This document shows, piece after piece, positions 19,381 to 30,678 of a stretch of DNA of 64,000 nucleotides. The notes beneath the pieces are model-generated. The model ran no database searches and was not told where the DNA came from. It saw nothing but the letters and a program-made list of their open reading frames with translations. Where the stretch lies: assembly GCA_010909725.1 (NCBI GenBank), contig JAACMV010000022.1:434001-498000 (forward strand), in the 5' to 3' direction. Numbering within the stretch: the first letter of the stretch is position 1; the number at the start of each line of letters is the position of its first letter. This DNA comes from Picochlorum sp. 'celeri' (lineage: Eukaryota; Chlorophyta; Trebouxiophyceae). A program made the translations under genes and the position numbers.

Positions 19381-21454
19381 TTATTTACGTGAAATCCCAG
19401 CATCTCGAGTTTGTCCTGGCTTCACTGTCCCACTGAGTACCATGAATGGCGTGGCGGATTTCTCTTGCACAGCTTGAAGATTGCTGACGATACCGCTCTC
19501 TCGTGTACCAGTCGCAGCTCTCTTTTGTGCAATCTCCTTGGCTGCTTGTCTCATACGCTTCTCCTTTGTGTTCTGACTCGGCTGAATTCCATGGAAGGAA
19601 TGACACAGGTTCCTGAAAGCCTCTTTTGGAGTCAAGATGCGTCCATATTCGTCCTTTCGTGTCAGAGCAACCTCAACAGTGGCAGCGATTTCATCCTCTG
19701 TCCGTCCACCACTGTACACATCCTGGTATCCACCCATGGCCTTTGTGAAGAATGGGTCTCTAGAATCATTCGTCCGACCGGCCCACTCGACGGGCTTGTG
19801 CAATTCACCTCTTTCTTTAAGATACGATAATGCACTGCCGAGTCCGACGCCAATGGTCTTGTCCACTGTGATGGCCCCCTCTGCATCCTCTGTCTTAACT
19901 GCTGCTGTATCCATAGGGGCTTCATCATCTTCCATTTTATGGATTCTATACCTACCTTTCCGATGCTCTTTGACATCCTCCTGGTCTTCTACTTTTACTG
20001 CGTCGTGAGTGTCCATATCATCCCATGTAGTGCCTTCCTGGGGCTCTTCCTTTATCTTGTTTGCCTCATCCTGCAGTGCAACAGACCTTGCAAACTCCCC
20101 AATATTTGTAAATGTTAGTCCAGCATCTTGATTCGCTGTTTCTCGTGCAGCGGCTTCCATTTGCTGACGTCTTCGTATAGCAGTTTGGGCGACATCATCA
20201 ACGGATGTTAGACTTTGCTCCCTGCTCTTCTTGAGAGCAAAGTCCCTTGCTCTGGCCAACGAGGCTGCCAATTCTTCATCCTCACCATCATCCTCATCTG
20301 CCTCAAAATCAGGATTATCCTTTCTAAGATTCGAACTTGCTATATTTGCTTTTGCTAATGCTGCATCGAATTTTGATCGCTTTTCAGCAGCTTCCTTGGC
20401 CTCAGTTTCCATTGACTTTTTCAACCGCTCCTGCCTTTCTTCCCTGGTCGCTAGATGGCCATTCGCGCCATTCTCTTCCCGAGCAGCCCTTTCCAACTCC
20501 TCCAATTCATCTGCCGTCAACGCCTTCTTCTTCAACTTTCGCTCTTTTCTCTTTTTCTTTGGTTTCTTCGTCTTTTGCAGTTCTTCTGCAGTATAATAAT
20601 CACCACCAATATTCTTCAGAGGAGGAGCCAGCAAGGATTCTTGTGCTGCTGCTAATTTACTCTTCATATCCTCTCCTGTTCTAGATTTCTGCGCACCATC
20701 AAGCCCACGAGCATCGCCCAACACAAATGCTTCTTCCTCCTCTTCATCATACTTGTCCAGCATGGACCTCTTGACTCCATCTTCCTCCCACAAGGGCTTT
20801 GCCTTTGTGGATGCCCTAATCGCTCGCTCCCGCTCCATGTTCTCTCTCTCCCGCACATTTTCTAGCACCAACTCATCCTCATTCTCCACATCAGTCCCTG
20901 CCTCATTCAAAATACCCCTATCAGCCAACGTTAGAATCATCTCTCCCTCCTCATCCAATGCCTCCAACGAGTGCCCCTTCACTTTTGCATTCTTCAAATC
21001 CAAAGAAGCGTCATTATCATTCATTGACAGCGCAGCATCACCCCGAGGCCTTTTCTTTGCACGTGACTCGACAGAAGGCTTTGCTGCCCGCGTCTTTTCA
21101 ACCCACTGCATCACATCATCGACATCGTCACCTTCTTCCCCTAGCGTCTTCTCCTTCAGCATTCGACCACGTCGTGCCTCTGAAACTCGATGCCGTAAAT
21201 CCTCAGCCGCACCCGAGCCTTTCTCTTCCACAACCTGTTGCCTGGTCTCCTTCTTCTTTACTGCAGGTGCCTCCTCCACTCGCAACGGTGCAAGCCCCAA
21301 CGACGCACGCAACCTGTACAATATCAATATATACTGTAATTCAAGACAGTCTCCACTGCTGTATCCGAGTACACACAACATACCTATTCGTTTCTTCAAT
21401 GGACAACTCGTCCTGTTCAAAGGACGACATATCGTCCTTTTTATTTCCACCCAT
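19381..21454 (-). CDS. SART1: SART1/Snu66, U4/U6.U5 tri-snRNP protein, two exons
   Basis: Exons complement(21384..21454, 19381..21313) with a 70-nt intron encode 667 residues. The start MGGNKKDDMSSFEQ leads across the splice into LSIEETNRLRASLGLAPL, the signature N-terminus of SART1/Snu66. The middle is very rich in Glu/Lys/Arg, as in the family. The C-terminal region has GVGLGSALSYLKERGEL, WAGRTNDSRDP and EAFRNLCHSFHGIQPSQNTKEKR, all matching the conserved SART1 end. It is required for tri-snRNP recruitment to the spliceosome. A broken copy of its 3' end lies 5.3 kb upstream in the window. Confidence 0.95.
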
Positions 21455-21682
21455 ATGAATCAAAAGATTTTTAATGTATTAAAAATTGCATTTCATGAGC
21501 CATGCAGTGAATGTCTAGGAGAATGCATGCCTGTGCTCCGTATATAGAACATTAATATTTTTGCCAGCATGCGCATCCTTGACTCTTAGATGAAACACCC
21601 ATGCATGGCAATTCTGTAGAAATATTATTATTCTATATACCTATAATAGTGCTCTGAGAGACTTGATTTCGGAGCAGTGACT

Positions 21683-23713
21683 ATGGGCCCGAAAAAGAAG
21701 GATAAAGGTGGCGACAGTGGGGACACGCTCACGAGAATCGCCATTGTTGGGGCTGAAAAGTACGTTGTTGCCTCTTCGTGTGGTCCTTAGTGTCAAGGAT
21801 GCGATTGTCTATGGGCTGATGGATCCGTTGGACGAGCGATGCAAGCACCATTCTGACGGCGAATGTGTTTTACACTTTTATTCGATCAATGACGACCGTA
21901 GTCGAATAATTATGCTAAAATGGACATGTTTATGTGCAGATGTAAGCCTAAAAAGTGTAGACAAGAGTGTAAGAAGAGTTGTCCTGTCGTGAAGATTGGA
22001 AAGCTTTGCATTGAGGTTGCTCCAAGTTCTAAATTAGCCTGGATTTCGGAAGAATTGTGTATCGGATGTGGTATTTGCGTGAAAAAGTGCCCGTTCGAGG
22101 CGATTATGATTATCAATTTGCCAAAGAATCTGGAAAAGGAGACAACGCATCGCTATGGTCCAAATGCATTCAAGCTCCATCGTCTTCCCATGCCTAGGCC
22201 TGGGCAGGTCTTGGGTTTGGTTGGATCAAATGGAACAGGGAAGAGTACCGCGTTGAAGATTCTCGCAGGAAAGCTCAAGCCAAACCTTGGTCGGTTTGAT
22301 AAGAATCAGCCAGATTGGGCCGAGATTTTGGCATACTTCCGTGGAAGTGAGCTTCAGAATTACTTCACCAAGATATTAGAGGACGATTTGAAGGCGATTA
22401 TTAAGCCACAGTATGTCGATCACATTCCAAAGGCGGTGCGAGGTAATGTATTGGATGTGATCAAGGAAAAGGATGAGAGAGGTGCAAAGCAACAGTTGAT
22501 GACAGAACTGGACCTCTTGCAAGTTACTGATCGTAATGTGGAGAATCTTAGCGGTGGTGAATTGCAGCGTTTTGCAATTTGTATTGTAGCTGCTCAGGAT
22601 GCTACCGTGTATATGATTGATGAACCATCATCATATTTGGATGTGAGACAGAGAATGAAGGCTGCAGAAGTTATTCGTGATTTGCTCACTCCAGATAATT
22701 ATGTCATCGTCGTGGAGCACGATCTCTCCGTATTGGATTACTTGTCTGATTTTGTATGCTGCTTGTATGGAAAACCTGGAGCCTATGGAGTTGTGACCAT
22801 GCCCTTCTCCGTGAGAGAGGGTATCAACATTTTCCTTGCTGGGTTTGTTCCAACTGAGAATTTAAGATTCAGAGAAGAGAGTCTCTCTTTCAAGGTATCG
22901 GATACTGGCATAGAGGCAGACGAAGATGAAAAGAGATTCTTGAACTACAAGTACCCTGCAATGAAGAAGACACAAGGAAACTTCACATTGAGCATAGAGG
23001 CAGGAGAGTTCAATGACTCTGAAATCATTGTTCTTCTGGGTGAGAATGGTACTGGTAAAACTACATTCATTCGTATGCTAGCAGGAATGTTAGAACCGGA
23101 CGAGATTGATGGCGATAAATTGGATGAATTTGCCGTCTCCATGAAGCCTCAAAAGATCAGTCCAAAGTTCCCAGGAACAGTGCGAGAACTCTTGCATAAG
23201 AGAATCAGAGACACATACCTTCACCCTCAGTTCCAAGCAGACGTTATCAAGCCTCTGAATATCGAAGCATTGTATGACAATAGCGTGCAGACATTATCTG
23301 GAGGAGAGTTGCAGAGGGTTGCCATCACCATGTGCCTTGGTCAACCAGCAAATGTCTACTTGATAGATGAACCATCCGCATACTTAGATTCCGAACAGCG
23401 TATCATGGCTGCAAAGGTTATTAAACGGTATATTATGCACACGAAGAAGACTGCCTTCATTGTGGAGCACGACTTTATCATGGCTGCATATCTTGCTGAC
23501 AGGGTTATTGTATATGAAGGCCAACCATCAAAGGATGCTGTCGCCAAGACTCCAGAAACACTCTTGTCTGGCATGAACCGCTTCTTAAAGAATCTCGAGA
23601 TTACATTCAGAAGAGATCCCACAAACTACAGGCCACGAATCAACAAGAAGGATTCTCTCAAGGATAGAGAGCAAAAGAGCATGGGCTCCTACTATTATCT
23701 TGACGATGATTAA
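21683..23713 (+). CDS. ABCE1: ABCE1/RLI1, ribosome-recycling Fe-S ABC ATPase, two exons
   Basis: Exons 21683..21759 and 21940..23713 (180-nt intron) encode 616 residues, the usual ABCE1 size. Exon 1 ends RIAIVGAEK and exon 2 resumes with [18 protein letters not shown], then [13 protein letters not shown]: the eight cysteines for two 4Fe-4S clusters. Two ABC domains follow, with Walker [13 protein letters not shown] and [12 protein letters not shown], signature LSGGELQR twice, and Walker B ending VYMIDEP and VYLIDEP. It splits ribosomes after termination and is essential in eukaryotes and archaea. The assignment is certain at family level. Confidence 0.98.
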
Positions 23714-23935
23714 GCCAATGTGTAATACGTCTCACAATGTATGCATTGATCAGTCACATCAGCATGCGCGCGATTCGCATAAGCCCTGGCCAGTCACCCA
23801 TAGATGGATGGGGCCAGAACACCTGTCACACCGAGATTGAGTGCAAAATTCAAATCCAAAAAAGAGCGGAGCAAGGGTCTATCGGATACTAGTGCCATTA
23901 ATTATTAATGATATCCATAATTTTAATATTTGAGC

Positions 23936-25021
23936 ATGACGATACTAGGGGGCAGGCCTGTCAAGGTGTTGTTTGAGTTCCGCATTGTTGATTCTCGGGC
24001 AGCAGTTGTTCTCTGGAGTTCATCTGTGACGGCCCCTGATGTATCGGTTACCATCAGAGAGGCTATATATCATCAGGATGGTATACAGATGGATCGCCGA
24101 CACCGTTTTCTCCGATATTGGAGTGCGGACCACACGAGTACCAAGGTTAGTTGAGAGTGCCTTGTTCTTTTATCGGGTTGCGTTTCATACACTGTCGATG
24201 GCTGTTTATTGGTGTAGATAATGCTTCGAAAGAGGACGGGGTTACACATATGCGATGAGGAAATAATAATGGACAGGATGCTTGGGGACTTTGTGAGTGT
24301 TGAGGGTAAAAACAGGGTGGTTCGAATCAGGAGTGAGGTGGTCCTCTCAACGACTCTGGATGATGTCGAGAGTATGGAATCCCCACCATTCAGTCTTGTT
24401 GATGTCGAATGGGATGATGATGATGACTACACGCACTGCTATGATAAAGGCGAGGAAAACGAAGAAAGAAATACTAAGAGAGAGAAACCGCCGGGGAATG
24501 CCTTCAGTGTGCTCATGGGTGCTCAAAAGGCGATTCATCGGAACAGGTCTCTGGCGGAGAAGACTGCGTTGCCGGATAAAAGAGAAGAGAAGCATGGAAA
24601 GGATCAATTGCATAATGCATTGATCGAGTATTGTCTAGTGCATAAAATATATCTCAATGGCGCACTAAAAAGAAATCAAAGGAATGCATTCTGGAGGCTG
24701 CTTTTGAATCTGCTGTGGAAATTCAATGAACTTGGGATGGCAGAGTCGGCGTGGAAGGTGAAACCTCCGGAAGATTTGAATCTCTTCCTTGGGTACTCAT
24801 GGTGTGATACAAGCAACCGATCCAAGCGTAAGAGACCAGAGTTGTCACAGGATCTCCTGGATGAGATGATGAAGCTGATTACAGAGCTCCAAGCAGGGCA
24901 ATGGTTGGCAACAGGGAGAGGCAATAAAATGGATGGATTTGTTGATGGAATTCAGCGGACGTTGAAAGCTGAGATGGATGATGGAATGATTGCTGCTAAA
25001 TGTCTTAGGGTGTCGGAGTAG
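23936..25021 (+). CDS. Unknown protein, two exons
   Basis: Exons 23936..24145 and 24218..25021 (72-nt intron, phase 0) encode 337 residues. The exon structure is supported by GT/TAG borders and continuous reading. An acidic run (WDDDDDY, about residue 133) precedes a Lys/Arg/Glu-rich segment and then a helical C-terminal region containing NAFWRLLLNLLWKFNELG. There is no signal peptide or membrane helix; it is probably nuclear or cytosolic. I recognise no family. Other starts are possible if a further 5' exon exists. Confidence 0.6.
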
Positions 25022-25276
25022 TCTCATGATCATCATCATGGTACACGGCATCATATCCGCGGCCGCGGCGCCTTGTACTACTACCATATTATCTAGAATC
25101 GCAATCCCATCCACGTTGTTTATATGCCCTGCTCCCAGCACAAAATACTTTACTTTGTTAACTTTTTAAAGCAATATTGTATATAACACTGTTTTAAACC
25201 GTTTGGAGAGACGAGACACGCCATCACAGACCATTCTAACGCAGCACTACACGCTTTCCGGTACATCAATCCAGTC

Positions 25277-26101
25277 ATGTTGAAAGCAATCAGGATGAAA
25301 AGAACACATCTTTTGATGATATTTGTTGCTCTGAATATCTATCGCGCTGCAGCTACCGCGTGCGGAGAAGGCGGGGACGGCTCTGTGCCCGGCTGTTGTT
25401 ATGATGAGGATGGAGTCTGTCTGACTACATGTGACACAGGATATGGTCTTTTGAGCAACAAAAGAAAATGTGGAAAATGCAAAGATCCAAAATGCGCTCA
25501 ATGCAACGGCGATGTCAACAAGTGCAACGCATACAAACAGAAGAGTGACCCCAACTGCAATGACCAAGATGAGGCCACTGGGAAATGCTATGAATGTTCT
25601 GACGGCTATGCATTGTCTGGCGATGGTACATGCGCGAAGTGTCAGATAGCTAATTGCATGTTCTGCAAATCGATCAAAACATGCAGCAGTTGCGCTGGAG
25701 GATATGGGCTTGTGAAGGGAACGTGTGAGAAATGCTCACCAAAGCTCAACCAGTGCTACAACTGTGACGGCGACACCTCCAAGTGCCCAAAAGGAAAGTG
25801 CCTGATGAGTGGCTATGACAAGGATGGAAATTATCGATTCTCCAGTCCAAAGAGTGGAATCTGCACAATGTGTCCTATCGGAGCATATTCTTGCTTTGAC
25901 GACGGCTTTTCATGCCAGTCAGGATATAAATCTTCTGGTGCCAACACATGCATCAAATCTTCAACAGGGTTTTCTGGGGATGCTGCATCAAATAGCACTG
26001 TTGGATCTGATGAGACAACACCTGCATCCTCTGCAGTCTCATCAATCGCATCCATCATTGCTGCCCTGATTGCTATGGTCTCATCGACATACCTCTGGTA
26101 A
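25277..26101 (+). CDS. Cysteine-rich secreted surface protein, probably GPI-anchored
   Basis: 274 residues from the ATG at 25277. A basic start and hydrophobic stretch (about residues 11-26, ending AAATA) form a signal peptide. The body has many CxxC pairs (CGKCKDPKC, CAKCQIANCMFC, CEKCSP, CYNCDGD) in the furin-like/growth-factor-receptor Cys-rich or VSP style found in protists. After about residue 230 the sequence is Ser/Thr-rich and ends in a hydrophobic tail (SIIAALIAMVSSTYLW) with no charged tail, as for a GPI-attachment signal. A role in adhesion or surface coat is an inference. Intronless. Confidence 0.75.
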   Translation: MLKAIRMKRTHLLMIFVALNIYRAAATACGEGGDGSVPGCCYDEDGVCLTTCDTGYGLLSNKRKCGKCKDPKCAQCNGDVNKCNAYKQKSDPNCNDQDEATGKCYECSDGYALSGDGTCAKCQIANCMFCKSIKTCSSCAGGYGLVKGTCEKCSPKLNQCYNCDGDTSKCPKGKCLMSGYDKDGNYRFSSPKSGICTMCPIGAYSCFDDGFSCQSGYKSSGANTCIKSSTGFSGDAASNSTVGSDETTPASSAVSSIASIIAALIAMVSSTYLW

Positions 26102-26588
26102 TTTTCAGCTACTCTGAAACATTGCGAGAATCATCTTCATCGATCCATTTGTCGATTGAGCGAGGATTTCTGGTGTCGCACTTTTTTCCTCAGCATAATA
26201 ATAATGAATCCAATAAAGTGATAGATTTGTGCTCCTTGCCATGCAAACACTGTCAACTATAGTCCTTCTACCTAGGTTGAGACTATGTTTGCAAATACTG
26301 CCAATTGGCAGAGATACTCCTTAATGCATCGTATTCCGCTCACGTGGATTTGCAAATCTCGAGAAGATTCAGATGTCAGTTTGTCGTTCGTTGTCTTGTC
26401 TTTCTATATGCATGAATGAGTGTGGGTTAGAGGACCCACACTAGTACATGTCTTTTCATTCACAGGTCCCATCAGTAGAGGCAATCCGCCTGATCAAGAG
26501 GCGACCTGGTCACATAGCGCTGTTGTAATAAAAAAATATGTAAGCATATGGTATTATGAAAACATACATGGTGCCCAAATAAAAGAGA
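26102..26588. other. Intergenic with one perfect hairpin
   Basis: 487 bp without a supported gene. It holds a 9-bp perfect stem at 26419-26427 / 26434-26442 with a 6-nt loop. It presumably includes the Cys-rich gene 3'UTR and the MOZART1 promoter. Confidence 0.4.
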
Positions 26589-26810
26589 ATGGACCCGAAA
26601 GAGCACCAGTTGGAGGTGGCGTTTGAAATCAACAAGCTTTTGAACTGTGGACTGGACAAGGAGACATTGTCCATTTGTATGGGAATTTTAGAAACAGGAG
26701 TGAATCCTGAGGCACTTGCGGACGTGATTAAACAGCTGAGAAGAGAGAAACAAAAACTGCTCGATTCTGAATCGAAAACTGGCGCTGGTGAGACAAGCAC
26801 AGCTGAATAG
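26589..26810 (+). CDS. MZT1: MOZART1, gamma-tubulin complex subunit
   Basis: 73 residues, the family's normal tiny size. The helical core EINKLLNCGLDKETLSIC followed by GILETGVNPEALADVIKQLR matches MOZART1/GIP1 along its whole length (human: EISRILNTGLDMETLSIC, then INPEALSSVIKELR). It binds GCP proteins and is needed to recruit gamma-tubulin ring complexes to microtubule-organising centres. It lies only 48 bp upstream of the NELF-B start on the same strand. Intronless. Very confident despite the length. Confidence 0.95.
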   Translation: MDPKEHQLEVAFEINKLLNCGLDKETLSICMGILETGVNPEALADVIKQLRREKQKLLDSESKTGAGETSTAE

Positions 26811-26841
26811 AGGCCAACTGAATCATTTCATTTTGTAGTTG

Positions 26842-26849
26842 TATAAATA
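26842..26849 (+). promoter_or_regulatory. TATAAATA element between MOZART1 and NELF-B
   Basis: TATAAATA followed by ATAT lies 10-17 bases before the NELF-B ATG, inside the 48-bp gap between genes. It is a textbook TATA sequence, but its closeness to the ATG means transcription could begin at or after the start codon if it acted in the usual way. Confidence 0.4.
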
Positions 26850-26858
26850 TATATCAGG

Positions 26859-28933
26859 ATGTCTGATATTGATGGCCCTGTGAGTGCGTCAACGGACGAT
26901 CCACCGCTGGTTGGAAACGTGGGGCAAGAGTTTGTGCAAAGCATGTTGACGAAAAATCCCAAGGACGCCATCGATACTATTCAGCACAAGGCATCCTTTA
27001 GGAATCCTCGATGTCAACCTCTGCTTGGATTACTGGATCAGTTGGGATTGGAGCGGAGAGAGTCTCATCAGTATGTTGTGAAGATGGCCATGGCAGCTCT
27101 TTTGGAAAAAATTCCACACCTGTCTGCAGATAAAATGGTGGGTTTGTTGGAAGAAACATTTCCATTTATTGGTATTCCAGAGCTCCGTGCTGTGCCTTTG
27201 GCTGTTCTGGACAAATTATATCCCATTCCTGTCAATTTCGTGAAACAGTTGGCCATGGATAATGAAGTGTTTTGGGCTCTTCCTGCCAGAGTACAGCGCC
27301 AGATATGGGGACTGGATAAAAAGCTGCTGCAAATGCATGCTCTTTCTTTGATCAATGCGTACAAATATGAAATGGCGACGTGGATGCAGACATTGAATAT
27401 GGATGTTGGGATGGAGGAACCATCACATCCACAGTTGAGTAGGAAGATGCTGCGCAAAGGGAGTGCATCTCTTGCGAGCTTGACATCCATGGTGGGTTCA
27501 GACCCTCGGCTGTATAAATGCATTACTGACATCTTTACCATGCGTTTTGATGATCGAGACTCGTCTATTTATGTGGGGATGAAGGAGTCAGCACTCTGTG
27601 CATGCAAGACTCAGCTACTGATGTCTCTCCAGGAAAAGGGTGAAGCTGCTGTGTGCGCCACTGACCGGATGCTGTCACTTGTCTGGGCGTTAGAGTCCTG
27701 TATCCGCGATAAGCATATTAACGAGGATAAAATTAAAGAAATAGATGGTTTTCTGAAGCAAGCAGAGAGGGCAGAGGTGCATCGTATTGCACGATTGGAA
27801 AAGTCTAAATCTATCAAAGGCCCAAAAGCTATGCATGGCGTGCATGTTGAGGATGACGCAGAGAGCGCTGGTCTTCCAGGTCCAGCAACTCAGAAAAGCA
27901 TCAATAGAGAGCTTGGAGAGGCATCCATGTGTCTCAGGGACCCACCAGCCTTTCATCTGATTGTCCACGAGATTATCCGATCAATAGAAGCTTGTGTGGT
28001 GGAAGAACGGCTTCCACGAGACAATGAAAGGCTTTGCAGACTGACAAAAATACTCTGTGTCGCTGCAGAATCAAAGTTTATGTTCCGATCCGACGATTTT
28101 CAATATCTAAATCCAGACGCGCAATTGCTTGAGACGCTCTACCCATACTTGGTTGGATTTGTGTTGGATGCAAAGTTGATGGAAATGAATGAACACGATT
28201 TGTTGATACGACAAAGTGAAGCAATGGCAGAAGCGCACAAGGAAGTTGTATTCATCATGATTCGAAGTGAAGTCGCTCGAAAAGTCATTCAGGTATTCTC
28301 TTTGGAAAAGCTTGCCACAAAAGACCTGTGGATGGCAGAATCGCTCTTGGAACTTGTGGTACGTGGCATGATACATATACACACATAGTGTGATGCATGT
28401 ATAATAATCAGAAATGTATTTATTTCCAGGCTTCCTGTATTGATAAGGTGGCGACACCTGCCATTCCAGAATTTGCTCCATTTGCGTACACCCTAGCAAG
28501 AAGAATCTCCACCATGATTTCAAACAACACCATCGAGGTACAAGACGGCATCTGGAATCTCGCCGTGGAAAAGATATTGCTCAATCTGGTAGATTCTGAA
28601 ACAGAAGCACACGAAGAAATACTACGGCTGCTCATGGTTGCTGCGCCAAAACTAGACACTCAAGTCCTGGGGTCATACCTCGACACATGCTTGGAACAGA
28701 GTTCAAAAAGCAGACAAAAGCATTCAGAGCGAGCATTAGAAGAGGAATCCCTTCCGCCTCGACACCTCATGGGTAATTCATCATCGAATCGCTTTAATCA
28801 TGACCAGGATGATGACTATCGACTTGGAAATGGGGATGGCGTTCATGGAACCTATACGCACATTGTTTCAAAGTACCCAGCACTACAAGATGCTTCCATT
28901 GCCCCAGTATTGCACGCGTATCTATCCAAATAA
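26859..28933 (+). CDS. NELFB: NELF-B/COBRA1-like, negative elongation factor subunit, two exons
   Basis: Exons 26859..28358 and 28430..28933 (71-nt intron, phase 0) encode 667 residues. Family-specific stretches are FPFIGIPELRAVPLAVLDKL, ARVQRQIWGLDKKLL, LLMSLQEKGEAAVCATDRML followed by VWALESCIRDKHINEDKI, and DPPAFHLIVHEIIRSI. Each lines up with the corresponding part of metazoan NELF-B (RRQIWQDNQALF; ELLMSLHDLDVG...FTWCLDACIRERFVDS; CDPFAINTLALSTVRHL). NELF causes promoter-proximal pausing of RNA polymerase II with DSIF. The last about 100 residues are Ser/Asp-rich and lineage-specific. No other NELF subunit is in the window. Confidence 0.88.
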
Positions 28934-29029
28934 TTACATTGTTCATTCTATGTTACACAGAGATCATTTACATACATGCATTTTTCTTCTCGTCGTCATA
29001 GTAAGCATCTTCATCATAATAGTACATCA

Positions 29030-29998
29030 TCATCCATCAAGAGCTGTTGGATTCCGCAAGACAGTGGTCAACTTTCCACATGCAGGTAGTATACATTCTT
29101 TTCTCATGACCACACCAACCCCTTTCGTTTCATTTATATTCCTAAATAACTCGTGCGAGTCATGCTCTGCCAGAACAACCGTGTTTCCCACGTGCTTTTC
29201 CAATTCCTTTCCAAATGCCATTGCCTGAGACTCATCCTGAAAGATAACGACGCCATCCACCATGGAGCTACACTCTATCACAGGCTTTGTCTTTCGAACC
29301 TTACCATTCTTCCTCCTATTTTCCTCAAGCAACATGGTCATCTCAGACTGCACACCCTCTTGGAAAATCCTCGTTCGTGGTGCATACACCCCAGCAGCAG
29401 CAGCCCGCCCATCTTGCACCGCCAACGTATACACCGCCTTTGGTACAGGCCACGGACATCCATGACAAATATCAAAACTGTTCTTCACTTCCTCAAATTC
29501 ATTCTTTTGTTTCTCCTTGTACGCATCGGACATGACAAACCTCAGCAACTCCAGAGGAGACTGTGTGGGAAGCCCATCCTCCTCCTCCTTGTTGATGAAA
29601 ACCTCATCCCCCACCACAGACGATCCATCCCACGAATCCTCAAACGTCCTATTCCACGTTCCAACATCCCCCCTATATTCTACATCAATCGACGCCTCCG
29701 CAACACTCGTCTCCTCCTCCTCCTCCTCCTCCAAATCACACACATGCCCTTGAACATCCCCAACAATCATCTCCTCCGCCATAGGACACGGATAGCGAAT
29801 CCTCCGCTCATGCCCATCAGGATACCGCAACACTCTCTCACACGTCGTCGCCCCTGACACACACCGAGAAGACGACGCTCGCGTACTCTTTACCGCTCTC
29901 TGCCGAGCACTACACGACACCACCACACACGGGGACCTCCCCTCACTGCCCGTCACTGCTACGCCACCCCGCACCATCATCATCTCTGTCGCATACAT
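29030..29998 (-). CDS. Probable plastid protein, DUF3110-like C-terminus
   Basis: 322 residues from the first ATG (29998). The start is rich in Ser, Arg, Val and Thr with no acids for about 50 residues, transit-peptide-like. A Glu run (EEEEEEE) follows near residue 93. The C-terminal about 90 residues (VVIFQDESQAMAFGKELEKH, then VVLAEHDSHELFRNINETKG) resemble the DUF3110 fold of cyanobacteria and plastids, but the match is by eye only. It contains FDICHGCPWPVP, with a Cys pair. Intronless. Function unknown. Confidence 0.55.
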   Translation of the reverse strand: MYATEMMMVRGGVAVTGSEGRSPCVVVSCSARQRAVKSTRASSSRCVSGATTCERVLRYPDGHERRIRYPCPMAEEMIVGDVQGHVCDLEEEEEEETSVAEASIDVEYRGDVGTWNRTFEDSWDGSSVVGDEVFINKEEEDGLPTQSPLELLRFVMSDAYKEKQKNEFEEVKNSFDICHGCPWPVPKAVYTLAVQDGRAAAAGVYAPRTRIFQEGVQSEMTMLLEENRRKNGKVRKTKPVIECSSMVDGVVIFQDESQAMAFGKELEKHVGNTVVLAEHDSHELFRNINETKGVGVVMRKECILPACGKLTTVLRNPTALDG

Positions 29999-30678
29999 GA
30001 ATATTTCACTCACTCTGTGTATACAGCACCGTCGTAGACGTTTAGTTAGACTGAGCGACAAACAAGAGCGTGTTTGTTGTCGTCACACGCACCTGTTCTC
30101 TATACCACGGTACACGTGATGAAACAGAATCACAGAATTTTCATAAGAACTGATACAGTTCGTTCTATTACGGTTTTTGAATATTTCCGTCTTTACGACA
30201 ACCACCCTTACGGGCCAAGCATGGTGGTGATTTGTTTTTTTCAAATTGGGAGAGATTGGAATTTTGTACCACCACTGGAGATCTGGATCTCCACCGGAGG
30301 ATCCGGGATTTTTAATTCCGATCATGTGAATTATACAATCTCCATTCGCGTCACGAGGAACTCGTGTCTTCTTGTTTCTTTGCTACTCTGCTGCTTTTAT
30401 TGTCCAAGGAAGTATTATTGACTCGCCTGTAAGAAGACAAAGAAACAAAAGAAAACACCAGAGCAATAATTTCTGTTTTGTGTCTGCTACTAGAGCAACA
30501 ACAAGAAGAAGAAGAACATAAAGTGAAGGAACCACTCTCTTGCTACGAGAGGACCAAAACCGGACAGTAGTAGGCAACCGACGCGTCTCGTTGTCATTCT
30601 CCTTGTCACATTAGACAGTAGCAAATTGTCCCATTCTGTACCTCTCCCTATAAATATACACACACATACAAGGATACC
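29999..30678. promoter_or_regulatory. Divergent intergenic region with TATA box and palindromes
   Basis: 680 bp between head-to-head starts. A TATAAATA at 30649-30656 lies 23 bases before the CHMP1 ATG. At 30277-30292 there is a 7-bp arm inverted repeat around TG (ggagatc/gatctcc), followed at 30294-30306 by ccgga-gga-tccgg. No coding frame is supported. Confidence 0.45.

Noticed and set aside
24310..24330. ggttcgaatc tRNA-like word
   Set aside because: It lies inside the coding exon 23936-25021, and no acceptor stem fits.
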